From an uncultured Lachnospiraceae bacterium (GTDB lineage: Bacteria > Bacillota > Clostridia > Lachnospirales > Lachnospiraceae), in contig CAJULG010000011.1 of NCBI GenBank assembly GCA_910587045.1, forward strand, positions 22,001 through 86,000: DNA of 64,000 nucleotides. The letters are read 5' to 3'. Within the stretch, counting starts at the first letter, position 1, and each line of letters begins with the position of its first letter. The notes beneath the pieces were generated by a model. It made no database searches, was not told the origin of the DNA, and was given only the letters and a program-made list of their open reading frames with translations. Below are positions 40,931 through 49,239 of this stretch, in pieces. Both the position numbers and the translations under genes were made by a program.

Positions 40931-42292
40931 ATGGAAGATATCACAATCCGGGATATAGTAGAGGCGGTGAATGGAACTCTGCTGTGCGGAGATGAGAATA
41001 CAGTAGTTACAGATGTGTGTATTGATTCGAATGAAATAAAAGCGGGAGATTTGTTTGTCCCGATTATCGGGGAACGGGTAGATGCCCATCGCTTTATTGA
41101 ATCCGTGTTAGAGACCGGAGCAGCGACGCTGACCTCGGAGCATGATTCCGTTTGCGGGGAAAAGCCATACATCAGGGTACAGGATACGGTACAGGCCTTG
41201 CAGGATATTGGAACTTATGTGCGAAAACGACTTACCCTGCCGATTGTAGCTGTAACCGGAAGTGTAGGAAAGACAACCACCCGGCATATGATCACAACAG
41301 CTCTGCGCAGCCGGAAGCGGGTATTTGAAACGCAGAAAAACTATAACAGCCAGATCGGGGTACCGATCATGCTGGCCCGTATCAGCAGAGATGATGAGAT
41401 GGCAGTTTTAGAATGCGGTATGAGCGAGGTCGGACAGATTACAACTTTATCCAATATGGTAAGGCCCAGATATGCAGTGGTCAGCCGGATCGGGGTGGCT
41501 CATATTGAAACCATGAAGACGCAGGAGAACATACGGAGAGAAAAGTTATCCATTATTTCTGCCATGGATCCGGATGGTACATTGTTTCTGAACGGAGATG
41601 ATGTCATGCTGGCCGGGTTGCAGGACAGCTTTTCCTGCAAGGTCTGTTATTATGGTACGCAGGAATGGTGTGATTACCGGGCTGAAGACATTCAGTATGA
41701 TAAAGGCAGGAGTTACTTTACCTGTGTTCACGAAGATGAACGTGTTCCGGTGGAACTGAGTGTACTGGGAGAACATAATGTACTGAACTGTGTTGCGGCG
41801 ATTGCAGTCAGTCATATCTGTGGCATACCAATGGATGTAGCTGCAGCTGAGTTTTCTCATTTTCATGGAATGCGTCAGAATATCATTCAGTTAGAGAACC
41901 GGTTTACGATCATTGATGATACATATAATGCCAGCCCGGATTCCGTACGTGCCAGCCTGGATGTTCTGTGTCATATGGAAACAGGAGGAAGACGGATCGC
42001 TGTACTTGGAGATATGTTTGACCTGGGCGAGAATTCCCGGCAGTATCATCATGAGGTTGGAGCATTTTTATCCAATCTTCCCGTTGATGAGCTGGTAGTT
42101 GTGGGAGAGCGGGCGAAAGAAATTGTTCAGGCGGTAAAGGAAAGAACGTCCGGTGTAAAAACCTATGAGTTTTCAGAGAATGAAGAAGCTGTTATGTATC
42201 TGCTTGCAACCCTGATGCCGGGAGATGTGGTGCTGGTAAAGGGCTCCAATGGAATGCATATGAATGAGATCGTAAGGCTGTTACAGGAGTAA
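40931..42292 (+). CDS. murF: UDP-N-acetylmuramoyl-tripeptide--D-alanyl-D-alanine ligase
   Basis: A 453-residue Mur ligase. The ATP loop is VTGSVGKTTTRHMI (about 114-127), followed by QKNYNSQIGVP, AVLECGMSEVGQI and GVAHIETM, and the C-terminal domain with DDTYNASPDSVRASLD and LGDMFDLGENS. The N-terminal domain type and these motifs identify MurF rather than MurE. It adds D-Ala-D-Ala to the UDP-MurNAc-tripeptide in the cytoplasm, for peptidoglycan synthesis. AAAGGAGAGG precedes ATG 40931. It is separated from other mur genes. Confidence 0.95.
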   Translation: MEDITIRDIVEAVNGTLLCGDENTVVTDVCIDSNEIKAGDLFVPIIGERVDAHRFIESVLETGAATLTSEHDSVCGEKPYIRVQDTVQALQDIGTYVRKRLTLPIVAVTGSVGKTTTRHMITTALRSRKRVFETQKNYNSQIGVPIMLARISRDDEMAVLECGMSEVGQITTLSNMVRPRYAVVSRIGVAHIETMKTQENIRREKLSIISAMDPDGTLFLNGDDVMLAGLQDSFSCKVCYYGTQEWCDYRAEDIQYDKGRSYFTCVHEDERVPVELSVLGEHNVLNCVAAIAVSHICGIPMDVAAAEFSHFHGMRQNIIQLENRFTIIDDTYNASPDSVRASLDVLCHMETGGRRIAVLGDMFDLGENSRQYHHEVGAFLSNLPVDELVVVGERAKEIVQAVKERTSGVKTYEFSENEEAVMYLLATLMPGDVVLVKGSNGMHMNEIVRLLQE

Positions 42293-42300
42293 ATCCTCTA

Positions 42301-42357
42301 TTGACAAGTTTTTTTGATTTTGCTAAGATGATTATAAAATAGGAATCATTCCTATTT
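42301..42357 (+). promoter_or_regulatory. Rubrerythrin promoter with perfect Fur-family-like palindrome
   Basis: TTGACA (42301-42306), 17 bp, TAAGAT (42324-42329) is the promoter. At 42337-42357, around the expected start of transcription, AAATAGGAAT and ATTCCTATTT form a perfect inverted repeat about one central C (10-1-10). This geometry is that of Fur/PerR/Zur boxes, and the genes controlled are peroxide-stress genes, so a PerR-like repressor is the natural candidate. Confidence 0.7.
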
Positions 42358-42391
42358 ATAAAATAAGCATAATGATAAAGGAGAAGATGCT

Positions 42392-42931
42392 ATGAAATTT
42401 GTATGTTCAGTATGTGGTTATGTTTACGAAGGAGATCAGGCACCGGAGAAGTGTCCGCAGTGTAATGCACCGGCAGAGAAGTTTGTAGCACAGGGCGGCG
42501 AGAAGACCTGGGCAGCAGAGCATGTTGTAGGAGTGGCTCAGGGAGTTAGTGAGGATATTCTGGAAGATTTACGTGCAAACTTTACCGGCGAGTGTACTGA
42601 GGTAGGTATGTATCTGGCTATGGCAAGGGTTGCCCACAGAGAGGGTTATCCGGAAATCGGTATGTATTATGAAAAGGCAGCTTATGAAGAGGCTGAACAT
42701 GCAGCGAAGTTTGCTGAATTGTTAGGTGAAGTTGTAACAGACAGCACGAAGAAGAACCTGGAGTTAAGAGTAGAGGCTGAGAATGGTGCGACTGCCGGCA
42801 AGACAGATCTGGCAAAGAGAGCAAAGGCTGCGAATCTGGATGCAATCCATGATACTGTACACGAGATGGCTAGAGATGAGGCTCGACATGGCAAGGCATT
42901 TGAAGGTTTATTAAAGAGATATTTTGGTTAA
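42392..42931 (+). CDS. Reverse rubrerythrin
   Basis: A 179-residue protein. A rubredoxin-like zinc-ribbon/Fe(Cys)4 module is at the N-terminus (CSVCGYVYEGD and CPQCNAPAEKF), and a ferritin-like diiron domain follows (EVGMYLAMARVAHREGYPEI, YEEAEHAAKFAELLG, ARDEARHGKAFEGLL). In classical rubrerythrin the order is the opposite, so this is the reverse type found in Clostridia, which reduces hydrogen peroxide and oxygen with electrons from rubredoxin. AAAGGAG precedes ATG 42392. The rubredoxin gene follows 18 bp later. Confidence 0.95.
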   Translation: MKFVCSVCGYVYEGDQAPEKCPQCNAPAEKFVAQGGEKTWAAEHVVGVAQGVSEDILEDLRANFTGECTEVGMYLAMARVAHREGYPEIGMYYEKAAYEEAEHAAKFAELLGEVVTDSTKKNLELRVEAENGATAGKTDLAKRAKAANLDAIHDTVHEMARDEARHGKAFEGLLKRYFG

Positions 42932-42949
42932 TAAAAGGAGGAAAAGAAG

Positions 42950-43111
42950 ATGGACAAATATTTTTGCAATCCTTGTGGTTATGAATACGATCCGGCTAAG
43001 GGTGATCCGGAGCATGGAATTGCTCCCGGTACAGCTTTTGAGGATATTCCGGATGATTGGGTATGCCCGATCTGTGGTGTGTCCAAGGATATGTTCCAGA
43101 GAGTAATTTAG
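42950..43111 (+). CDS. Rubredoxin
   Basis: A 53-residue protein, MDKYFCNPCGYEYDPAKGDP at the start and DDWVCPICGVSKDMF near the end. C6, C9, C39 and C42 are the four iron ligands. It transfers single electrons in the cytosol and is the expected donor to the rubrerythrin encoded 18 bp upstream. AAAAGGAGG precedes ATG 42950. The gene ends at TAG 43109-43111 and is followed by a strong terminator. Confidence 0.95.
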   Translation: MDKYFCNPCGYEYDPAKGDPEHGIAPGTAFEDIPDDWVCPICGVSKDMFQRVI

Positions 43112-43141
43112 GAATAATAAGTTAATATTTCAGAGATTTAT

Positions 43142-43178
43142 CAGGTGCAGCAGAAATGCTGCACCTGTTGTTTCTTTT
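43142..43178 (+). terminator. Terminator of the rubrerythrin-rubredoxin operon
   Basis: CAGGTGCAGCA and TGCTGCACCTG form an 11-bp perfect stem with a GAAA tetraloop and a TTGTTTCTTTT tail. Confidence 0.93.
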
Positions 43179-43214
43179 CGGGAAACCTTTTTAATCATAA
43201 TCGCCTGCGCCTCC

Positions 43215-43243
43215 GTTGTTTTTTTTTCGGGATTACACTATGA
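43215..43243 (+). promoter_or_regulatory. Promoter of the XRE-ABC operon
   Basis: TTGTTT (43215-43220), 17 bp, TATGAT (43238-43243), 20 bp before the start codon. Confidence 0.5.
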
Positions 43244-43263
43244 TGGAACAAAGGAGGTAAGTC

Positions 43264-44415
43264 ATGAAGGAAATCAATCTTGGGCGTGTTTTAATTACAA
43301 ATCGCCATAAGCGTGGGATTACCCAGGATGAGGTGGCAGAGTATATGGGTGTATCAAAAGCTTCGGTTTCGAAATGGGAAACCGGAACCACTTATCCGGA
43401 TATCACCCTGCTGCCACGCCTGGCATCCTATTTTAATATCAGTATTGATGAATTGATGGGATATGAACCACAGATGACAAAGGAGGATATTCGTAAGCTT
43501 TATCGGGAGCTTTGTCGTGAATTCTATGAAAAGCCCTTCGATATGGTAATGGAACAGTGCAGAGAAATCGTAAGAAAGTATTTTTCGTGTGGGCCGTTAT
43601 TGTTTCAAATGGGAACGCTTTATGTGAATCACAGTATGCTGGCAGGCAGTCCGGAACAGACAAGACAGGTATTAGAGGAGGCGGAACGACTGTTTGTACG
43701 GGTTCAGGAAGAGGGGGATGATGCAGAACTTTCCAGTCAGGCGGTCAGTATGCAGGCACTTTGCTTGCTGCAGCTGGGCAGGGCAGATGAAGTATTGGAG
43801 CTGCTGGCTCCAGTAGAATTAATGCGTCTGAATCCGGAGCCGTTGCTGGCATCTGCCTATCAGATGCTTGGAAATAACGGAGAGGCCCGGCAGATTTTGC
43901 AGATCGGAATTTATGTAGCAGTAATTGAACTGCTGAATCTTCTGCCGGCCTATATGGGGCTTTGTGTAAATGATGTTTCTGCATTTGAAGAAACCGACCG
44001 GCGAATGGAAGCATTGATAGAGGCATTCTCTGTAAATAAACTGAATCCGTCTGTTTTGGCCTCTCTGTATCTTTCCGCGGCACGGGGGTTCTGTCTACAG
44101 GGAAATGCGGATAAAGCGCTGGATAATCTGGAATACTATACGGAACTGGTAACCTCCGATTTTTTTCCGCTTCATCTTCATGGAGACGGTTATTTCAATC
44201 TTCTGGATGACTGGCTGGAGGAGAATCTTGTTCTGGGGAGCGATCCGCCAAGAGATGAGGGAACGGTACGAAGAAGCGTTGTGGAAGCGGTCACCGGCCA
44301 GCCCCTGTTTGCTTCCTATTCGGAGCATCCGCGGTTTCAGACGATCGTTAGTCGTCTGCAGATGATGTTGGTTCAGGATGCAGATATGCATAGATTGGAG
44401 GAGATTGGAGAATGA
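43264..44415 (+). CDS. XRE-type regulator with TPR-like C-terminal region
   Basis: A 383-residue protein. The N-terminal HTH (about 10-65) reads ITQDEVAEYMGVSKASVSKW, then ETGTTYPDITLLPRLASYFN and ISIDELMG. The rest is helical with alternating pairs of helices and reads as TPR-like (LQLGRADEVLELLAPVEL, MLGNNGEARQILQIGIYVA, GNADKALDNLEYYTELV). Such regulators often control the adjacent transporter, and here the ABC ATPase overlaps its stop by 4 bp. The helical part may bind a peptide or other ligand, by analogy with RRNPP regulators; this is inference. AAAGGAGG precedes ATG 43264. Confidence 0.88.
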   Translation: MKEINLGRVLITNRHKRGITQDEVAEYMGVSKASVSKWETGTTYPDITLLPRLASYFNISIDELMGYEPQMTKEDIRKLYRELCREFYEKPFDMVMEQCREIVRKYFSCGPLLFQMGTLYVNHSMLAGSPEQTRQVLEEAERLFVRVQEEGDDAELSSQAVSMQALCLLQLGRADEVLELLAPVELMRLNPEPLLASAYQMLGNNGEARQILQIGIYVAVIELLNLLPAYMGLCVNDVSAFEETDRRMEALIEAFSVNKLNPSVLASLYLSAARGFCLQGNADKALDNLEYYTELVTSDFFPLHLHGDGYFNLLDDWLEENLVLGSDPPRDEGTVRRSVVEAVTGQPLFASYSEHPRFQTIVSRLQMMLVQDADMHRLEEIGE

Positions 44416-45350
44416 ATGCGATTCAGTTAGACAGGCTGTCAAAGGTATATCCGGGCGGCAAACGGGCAGTAGATTGTGTCAGCATTGAGTTACAACCGGG
44501 AGAGGTGTTTGGATTTCTTGGACCCAATGGAGCCGGAAAGACGACAACGGTTAAGCTGTTAAACGGAATGCTGATGCCTACAGAAGGAAGCTGTTCGGTG
44601 TTCGGCATGGATCCGGCAAAGGAGCCAGAGAAAACCCATGCCTGCTCCGGCGTGGTTACGGAACATGCGCAGATGTATGATACTATGACCGGGCTTCAGA
44701 ATCTACTCTTTTTTGCATCCGTATTCGGCTTCAGTGCGGCGGAGGGTGAAAAGCGCGCACTTGCATTGTTGGAAGAGCTGGAGTTATCGGAGGCAAAAGA
44801 TGAAAAGCTTTCTGCTTATTCTACCGGAATGCGCCAGCGGCTGTCACTGGCACGGGCGCTGATCCATGAACCCCGGGTTCTCTTCCTGGATGAGCCGACC
44901 TCCGGCCTTGATCCGGAGAGCGCTCAGAATGTGCATACCATGATACGCAGGCTGGCGCAGGAGAAGGAGATTACTGTATTTCTCTGTACCCATCAGCTCC
45001 GGTATGCACAGGAAATCTGTACCCGGTATGGCCTGATGGAGGAGGGCAGACTGCTTGCAGAGGGAGATTTAAGTGAACTGCGTGCAAAGATAGGTTCCGG
45101 TATAAGGGTAAGAGTAAAGGCATCCGGGGTGCCTGCCGGCTTATCCTTTCACAGGTTGGAGGATCCGAAATTGGATTGCGCATGGAACGCTCCTGTTTTT
45201 GAAACAGTAGTGCAGTCTGAAGATGAGATTCCCGGGCTTGTCCAAAGACTGGTAGAGGATGGCGAAAGGGTTTATCATGTTTCTGCAGAATTGCCTTCCC
45301 TGGAAGATATATACTTTGCATTGACTGCAAAGAGAATGGAGGAGAAATAA
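44412..45350 (+). CDS. ABC transporter ATP-binding protein
   Basis: A 312-residue ABC ATPase: Walker A GPNGAGKTTTVK (about 37-48), signature YSTGMRQRLSLARAL (a degenerate LSGGQ), Walker B RVLFLDEPTSGLD and the H-loop CTHQ. A C-terminal extension of about 90 residues (from about 220) is typical of drug or bacteriocin-type exporter ATPases. With the permease 45350-46138 it should form an ABC-2 exporter. Substrate unknown. It overlaps the XRE gene upstream and the permease gene downstream, so the three are coupled. Confidence 0.95.
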   Translation: MNAIQLDRLSKVYPGGKRAVDCVSIELQPGEVFGFLGPNGAGKTTTVKLLNGMLMPTEGSCSVFGMDPAKEPEKTHACSGVVTEHAQMYDTMTGLQNLLFFASVFGFSAAEGEKRALALLEELELSEAKDEKLSAYSTGMRQRLSLARALIHEPRVLFLDEPTSGLDPESAQNVHTMIRRLAQEKEITVFLCTHQLRYAQEICTRYGLMEEGRLLAEGDLSELRAKIGSGIRVRVKASGVPAGLSFHRLEDPKLDCAWNAPVFETVVQSEDEIPGLVQRLVEDGERVYHVSAELPSLEDIYFALTAKRMEEK

Positions 45351-46138
45351 TGGGAATTGAGATGCGTGCGATCATAAAAAAGGACATATCCGGTATTACA
45401 GCGAATAAGCGTATGTTTACCGCTTTGCTGATTGTACCATTGGTATTGATGGTTTTCCTGCCAAGCCTGTTTATTCTTATCCTGCATTTTGCCCCGGATG
45501 AGATGGGAGACTTAGAAAAACTGCTGGACATGATCCCTCATGGAACCGGAGGAGGGGATCTGAATACCATGGTAATTATTCTGCTCTTAGATTATATGCT
45601 TCCGGTTTTCTTCCTGATCGTTCCGGTTATGACATCCTCTATCATGGCTGCCAGTTCTTTTATCGGTGAAAAGGAGAAACGTACCCTGGAAACGCTGCTA
45701 TACAGTCCATTGTCTTTAAGACAGATTTTTCAGGCAAAGGTAATGGCCGCCTTTTTATTAAGTATGCTGGTTTCACTGGTTTCCTTTGTCATTATGCTTT
45801 TGGTTGTAGAGATCGAGGTATATATCACAATAGGAAGTCTGATCCTGCCCGGTATTCAATGGCTCTTTATCCTGCTGCTGGTTTCTCCGTCCATTACCAT
45901 GATCGCGATCACCCTGATCGTCCGTATGTCTGCCAAAGCGCAGAGTGTGGAAGAAGCACAGCAGGGAGCAGTATTTCTTCTGCTTCCGATCCTGATGCTG
46001 CTTGTAGGGCAGTTTACCGGTGTCCTGATGCTGAATATCTGGATCCTGTTTGGTCTGGGATTGATCTGCGGGATACTTGCTTTTGTCCTGCTAAAGAAGT
46101 GTATGAGACGTTTTCAATATGAACTGCTGTTAAAATAG
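45350..46138 (+). CDS. ABC-2 type transporter permease
   Basis: A 262-residue membrane protein with about six hydrophobic segments. FIGEKEKRTLETLLYSPLSL is the typical ABC-2 permease loop after the second helix. It pairs with the ATPase gene it overlaps by one base. The substrate is unknown; the XRE-TPR regulator at the head of the operon suggests that it is induced by a ligand. A bidirectional-looking terminator follows, shared with the convergent DUF3021 gene. Confidence 0.92.
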   Translation: MGIEMRAIIKKDISGITANKRMFTALLIVPLVLMVFLPSLFILILHFAPDEMGDLEKLLDMIPHGTGGGDLNTMVIILLLDYMLPVFFLIVPVMTSSIMAASSFIGEKEKRTLETLLYSPLSLRQIFQAKVMAAFLLSMLVSLVSFVIMLLVVEIEVYITIGSLILPGIQWLFILLLVSPSITMIAITLIVRMSAKAQSVEEAQQGAVFLLLPILMLLVGQFTGVLMLNIWILFGLGLICGILAFVLLKKCMRRFQYELLLK

Positions 46139-46154
46139 TGTATTTTCTGAAATA

Positions 46155-46190
46155 AAACCAGGCCGACGTGTTTCCACGGTGGCCTGGTTT
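46155..46190. terminator. Bidirectional terminator between convergent operons
   Basis: AAACCAGGCC and GGCCTGGTTT form a 10-bp perfect stem with an inner CGTG/CACG extension. A/T-rich flanks on both sides let it serve the + strand ABC operon and the minus-strand LytTR-DUF3021 pair. Confidence 0.85.
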
Positions 46191-46201
46191 CGGTTTATCC
46201 A

Positions 46202-46645
46202 TTATAATTTCGAATTGATCTTTTTGATATTGTTTTTGTAGATCAGATACTGACTCAGCCAGATGGAAACGAAGATGACCAGGAATATCCCTTCAAAAAT
46301 GAGAAAGCTGATCAGGTTATGCTGCATCCAGTATAACACATATGCAACAGGGAGCATGGAGGCGGAAAGGATGATGAAATGCAGCAGAGTTTGTTTGAAA
46401 AGACTCCAGCTTTCCATTTCCCAGATCACAGAACTGGCACCGCAGACTGCACCCAGTATCGCACTGAGAAGAGTCTGGAGGAGAACTGCGTTCATTTCGC
46501 TTCCCATCTGTGTGATCAGATCCGGTACACAAGGAAAATAGTTTCCTTCTCCCTGGATCAGAGACATCAGTATCGTAATCAGATAAGAGATGGCAATCCC
46601 GACAGGAATGCCGATGAGTCCGCGTATAATTAGAGTTTTCTTCAT
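46202..46645 (-). CDS. DUF3021 membrane protein
   Basis: A 147-residue protein with four hydrophobic helices, fitting DUF3021 proteins that are commonly encoded beside LytTR regulators in Firmicutes. Start: the first possible codon is a GTG at 46654, but ATG 46645 has a well-placed AGGTG and is chosen, leaving a 10-bp gap to the LytTR stop. It is probably a membrane partner that controls the DNA-binding protein; this is inference from the conserved pairing. No enzymatic motif was seen. Confidence 0.85.
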   Translation of the reverse strand: MKKTLIIRGLIGIPVGIAISYLITILMSLIQGEGNYFPCVPDLITQMGSEMNAVLLQTLLSAILGAVCGASSVIWEMESWSLFKQTLLHFIILSASMLPVAYVLYWMQHNLISFLIFEGIFLVIFVSIWLSQYLIYKNNIKKINSKL

Positions 46646-46655
46646 AAATTTCACC

Positions 46656-47096
46656 TCATATTCCTAAGATTCTTTTGATTTTGGCAACGTAACGTCTTGA
46701 TACATAGGTAATCGTGTCGTTGGACAGCTTCACACAGATCGTTCCGCTAAAGCTCAGGTCAAAATGCTCTACCATGTTCAGATTAATGATTTCTGAGTTG
46801 GAGATACGGACAAACCGGCTGCCGTCCAGGCGTTCCTCCAGTTCATACAGCCTGCTTCGTACACAATATTCACCGTTCCCGGTTACGGCAAATACCTTTC
46901 CAGCATTGGCATAGATCCGGATCAGCTCTGTCTGATTCAGAATTTCCAGCTTATCATCCCGGAAGCCTGCAATAATGGACGGACTTTCCTCTGACAACCG
47001 TTTCATAAGCTGTGAGACCTCTTCTGTTATGGAAGCAGTCGTTATGATTACCTTTGGCTCTGTACAGGATGGATCCATCTTAATTTCAATCTGCAT
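46656..47096 (-). CDS. LytTR-type DNA-binding regulator
   Basis: A 146-residue protein. The C-terminal LytTR domain is clear: IRIYANAGKVFAVTGNGEYC, RSRLYELEERLDGSRFVRIS, NSEIINLNMVEHFDLSFSGT and YVSRRYVAKIKRILGI. The first about 50 residues lack a receiver domain, so it is not a classical response regulator. The start is ATG 47096, preceded by AGGAGG; a 48-residue upstream extension is not supported. It pairs with the DUF3021 gene and diverges from the GntR-ABC operon, whose genes are possible targets. Confidence 0.9.
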   Translation of the reverse strand: MQIEIKMDPSCTEPKVIITTASITEEVSQLMKRLSEESPSIIAGFRDDKLEILNQTELIRIYANAGKVFAVTGNGEYCVRSRLYELEERLDGSRFVRISNSEIINLNMVEHFDLSFSGTICVKLSNDTITYVSRRYVAKIKRILGI

Positions 47097-47222
47097 CCGT
47101 TTCTCACCTCCTGAGGTTACTATACGAATATCCTTTGACAGATTCAACTGAATTATGATAACCGGTTGATTTTTGCATACAGATGGCCGGAAGCAGAATT
47201 TCAAATTCTTTTTCATTGGCTG

Positions 47223-47268
47223 TTGACAAATTACTTTCATTGTACTATTGTGTTAAGTGATTAGTACA
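47223..47268 (+). promoter_or_regulatory. GntR-ABC operon promoter with inverted-repeat operator
   Basis: TTGACA (47223-47228), 17 bp, TATTGT (47246-47251). TGTACTA (47241-47247) and TAGTACA (47262-47268) form a perfect inverted repeat with a 14-bp spacer. It overlaps the -10 and the start region, as a repressor site for the GntR protein encoded first in the operon would. Confidence 0.65.
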
Positions 47269-47348
47269 GTAATACAAAGCAATGCAGGAAAACGAATCTG
47301 GCCTTCATATCACAATACAGGCCGGTAAAATAGAAAGGAGAGAGAAGC

Positions 47349-47714
47349 TTGCCCTGGGATTTATTGAATGACAGACCAATTTATACACAGCTGCTAGAGC
47401 AGATTAAACGAAAGATCGTATCCGGTGAGTATCAGGCCGGAGAACGTCTGCCATCAGTACGGGAATATGCGGCGGAAGCCGGTGTGAATCCCAACACCAT
47501 GCAGAAGGCACTGGCAGAACTGGAACGGGAAGGACTGGTACGGGCGGAACGGACCGCAGGAAGATATATTACGGAGGACGAGACATTGATTCAGCAGGTA
47601 AGAGAAGCACTGGCACGGGAACAGATCGCAGTATTTATCACTATTATGAAGGACCTGGGATATTCCAGAGAGGATAGCATGGAATTCATCGCCCGTGTCC
47701 TGAAGGAGGATTAG
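47349..47714 (+). CDS. GntR-family regulator, YtrA type
   Basis: A 121-residue short GntR protein: WDLLNDRPIYTQLLEQIKRK, the winged helix ASGERLPSVREYAAEAGVNP-type stretch (here QAGERLPSVREYAAEAGVNP), TMQKALAELEREGLVRAERT and a short dimerisation helix. YtrA-type members repress ABC transporter operons in which they are the first gene. The only plausible start is TTG 47349, eight bases after AAGGAGAG. An operator-like inverted repeat overlaps its promoter. Confidence 0.92.
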   Translation: MPWDLLNDRPIYTQLLEQIKRKIVSGEYQAGERLPSVREYAAEAGVNPNTMQKALAELEREGLVRAERTAGRYITEDETLIQQVREALAREQIAVFITIMKDLGYSREDSMEFIARVLKED

Positions 47715-47717
47715 AGT

Positions 47718-48431
47718 ATGGAAGAAAGGATATTACTGGAAACAAAGGGTTTAACCAAATGCTACAGGGATAAGCTGGCGTTAGATCATGTGGATCTTAA
47801 GCTTCAGGCAGGATCCATTATCGGTCTGCTGGGGTCGAATGGAAGTGGAAAGACTACTCTGCTTAAGCTCCTGAACGGGCTGCTGACACCGACAGCAGGC
47901 AGTATCCGTATTCTGGGCAAAGAAGTTGGAGTGGAAACCAAGGCAAGAGTTGCATACCTGCCGGAGCGAACCTATCTGCGGGGCAGCAGCCGGGTGGAAG
48001 AGATGATCAGTTTCTTTGCAGACTTTTATGCAGATTTTAATAAGGAGCGGGCCTATGACATGCTGGAGCGCCTAGAGATCAGTCCAAAGGATCTCCTGCG
48101 GACCATGTCAAAGGGAACCAGGGAGAAGGTACAGCTTATCCTCGTTATGAGCCGGGATGCGGACCTGTACCTGCTGGATGAACCCATTGGCGGTGTAGAT
48201 CCGGCAGGACGGGAATATATTCTGAACACGATCATTCACAATTATAATCCTGAGGCGTCAATTCTGCTGTCCACCCATTTGATTGCAGATGTAGAGAACT
48301 ATTTAGACGAGGTGATCTTTATTCGGGATGGGAGGATTCTTTTGCATAAATGGACGGAAGAGATCCGGGAGCAGGAAGGAAAATCGATTGATGGATATTT
48401 CCGGGAGGTATACAAATGTTTGGAAAATTGA
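47718..48431 (+). CDS. ABC transporter ATP-binding protein
   Basis: A 237-residue ABC ATPase with Walker A GSNGSGKTT, a weak signature segment MSKGTREKVQLILVMSRDAD and Walker B LYLLDEPIGGVD, then STHLIADVE. The lack of a classical LSGGQ (MSKGTREK instead) is common in YtrA/BcrA-like members. It is the ATPase of the GntR-led operon and starts 3 bp after that stop. The permease gene overlaps its end by 16 bp. Substrate unknown; cell-envelope stress or antibiotic export is typical of the class. Confidence 0.94.
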   Translation: MEERILLETKGLTKCYRDKLALDHVDLKLQAGSIIGLLGSNGSGKTTLLKLLNGLLTPTAGSIRILGKEVGVETKARVAYLPERTYLRGSSRVEEMISFFADFYADFNKERAYDMLERLEISPKDLLRTMSKGTREKVQLILVMSRDADLYLLDEPIGGVDPAGREYILNTIIHNYNPEASILLSTHLIADVENYLDEVIFIRDGRILLHKWTEEIREQEGKSIDGYFREVYKCLEN

Positions 48432-49228
48432 TAAAACATGAATTTAAGGCAACAAGAAAAAATTTTTCCGTGCTGTTTGCAGCAATGCTGCTGGTTACCC
48501 TGCTGATAAAGCCACTGTTCTGGATTCAGAAGGGAATGATCTCGGATGATATTCCATTTAGTGTTTCTGAATTTGCAGTCATCTGGATCTTCTTCTTGGT
48601 CATGGGGCTGTTCCTGACGGCAGGAATGCTGTTGTCCATTGTCCGGTATTATCAGAGTCTGACCTGTGACGAAGCCTATCTGACCTTTACGCTGCCGGTA
48701 ACTGTAGATCAGGTGATCTGGTCCAAAGCATTGACCGGCTTTATCTGGAATCTGGCCGGCAGTATCCTTATGGTCTGCTGTACGGTACTGGCATTTGCAG
48801 GGACACCTTTTATGCATCAGGTCTGGCCGATAGTAGCAGAGGATATCCAGTTTCAGTCAGATTTTTCAGTCGGAACGATTCTGTTCCTTTGTACATTGAA
48901 TGTCCTGATGTTGTTAAGCAATATGCTCTATCTGATCTGTGTCATAGGAATCGGACAGTTGTTTGGAAAATATCGGCTTCTTGCGACCATCTGCAGTTAT
49001 TTTGTACTGAATATGCTTACCAGCTTCCTGTTTTTGCTGCTGGCGATTCCGACCGGCGTGATCTCCTTTGCCTATACGGTGGGAGAAAGCGAAGTAGTAA
49101 TGAATGAAGCAGGAATGGGAACAGGAGAAATAGGAACAGTGGTGTATGTGGTGTATGCATTGATCATAGGAACCGGAGCATTCCTGGGCTCCAGATATTT
49201 ATTCAGTAAAAAACTCAATTTAGAATAG
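48416..49228 (+). CDS. ABC-2 type transporter permease
   Basis: A 270-residue membrane protein with about six hydrophobic segments and an N-terminal MFGKLIKHEFKATRKNF leader, typical of permeases that pair with YtrA-linked ATPases. LTCDEAYLTFTLPVTVDQVI is the loop usual after the second helix. It overlaps the ATPase gene by 16 bp, and a DUF3267 gene starts 11 bp after its end. It probably forms the channel of an exporter; the substrate is unknown. Confidence 0.9.
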   Translation: MFGKLIKHEFKATRKNFSVLFAAMLLVTLLIKPLFWIQKGMISDDIPFSVSEFAVIWIFFLVMGLFLTAGMLLSIVRYYQSLTCDEAYLTFTLPVTVDQVIWSKALTGFIWNLAGSILMVCCTVLAFAGTPFMHQVWPIVAEDIQFQSDFSVGTILFLCTLNVLMLLSNMLYLICVIGIGQLFGKYRLLATICSYFVLNMLTSFLFLLLAIPTGVISFAYTVGESEVVMNEAGMGTGEIGTVVYVVYALIIGTGAFLGSRYLFSKKLNLE

Positions 49229-49239
49229 GAGCAGGAATT

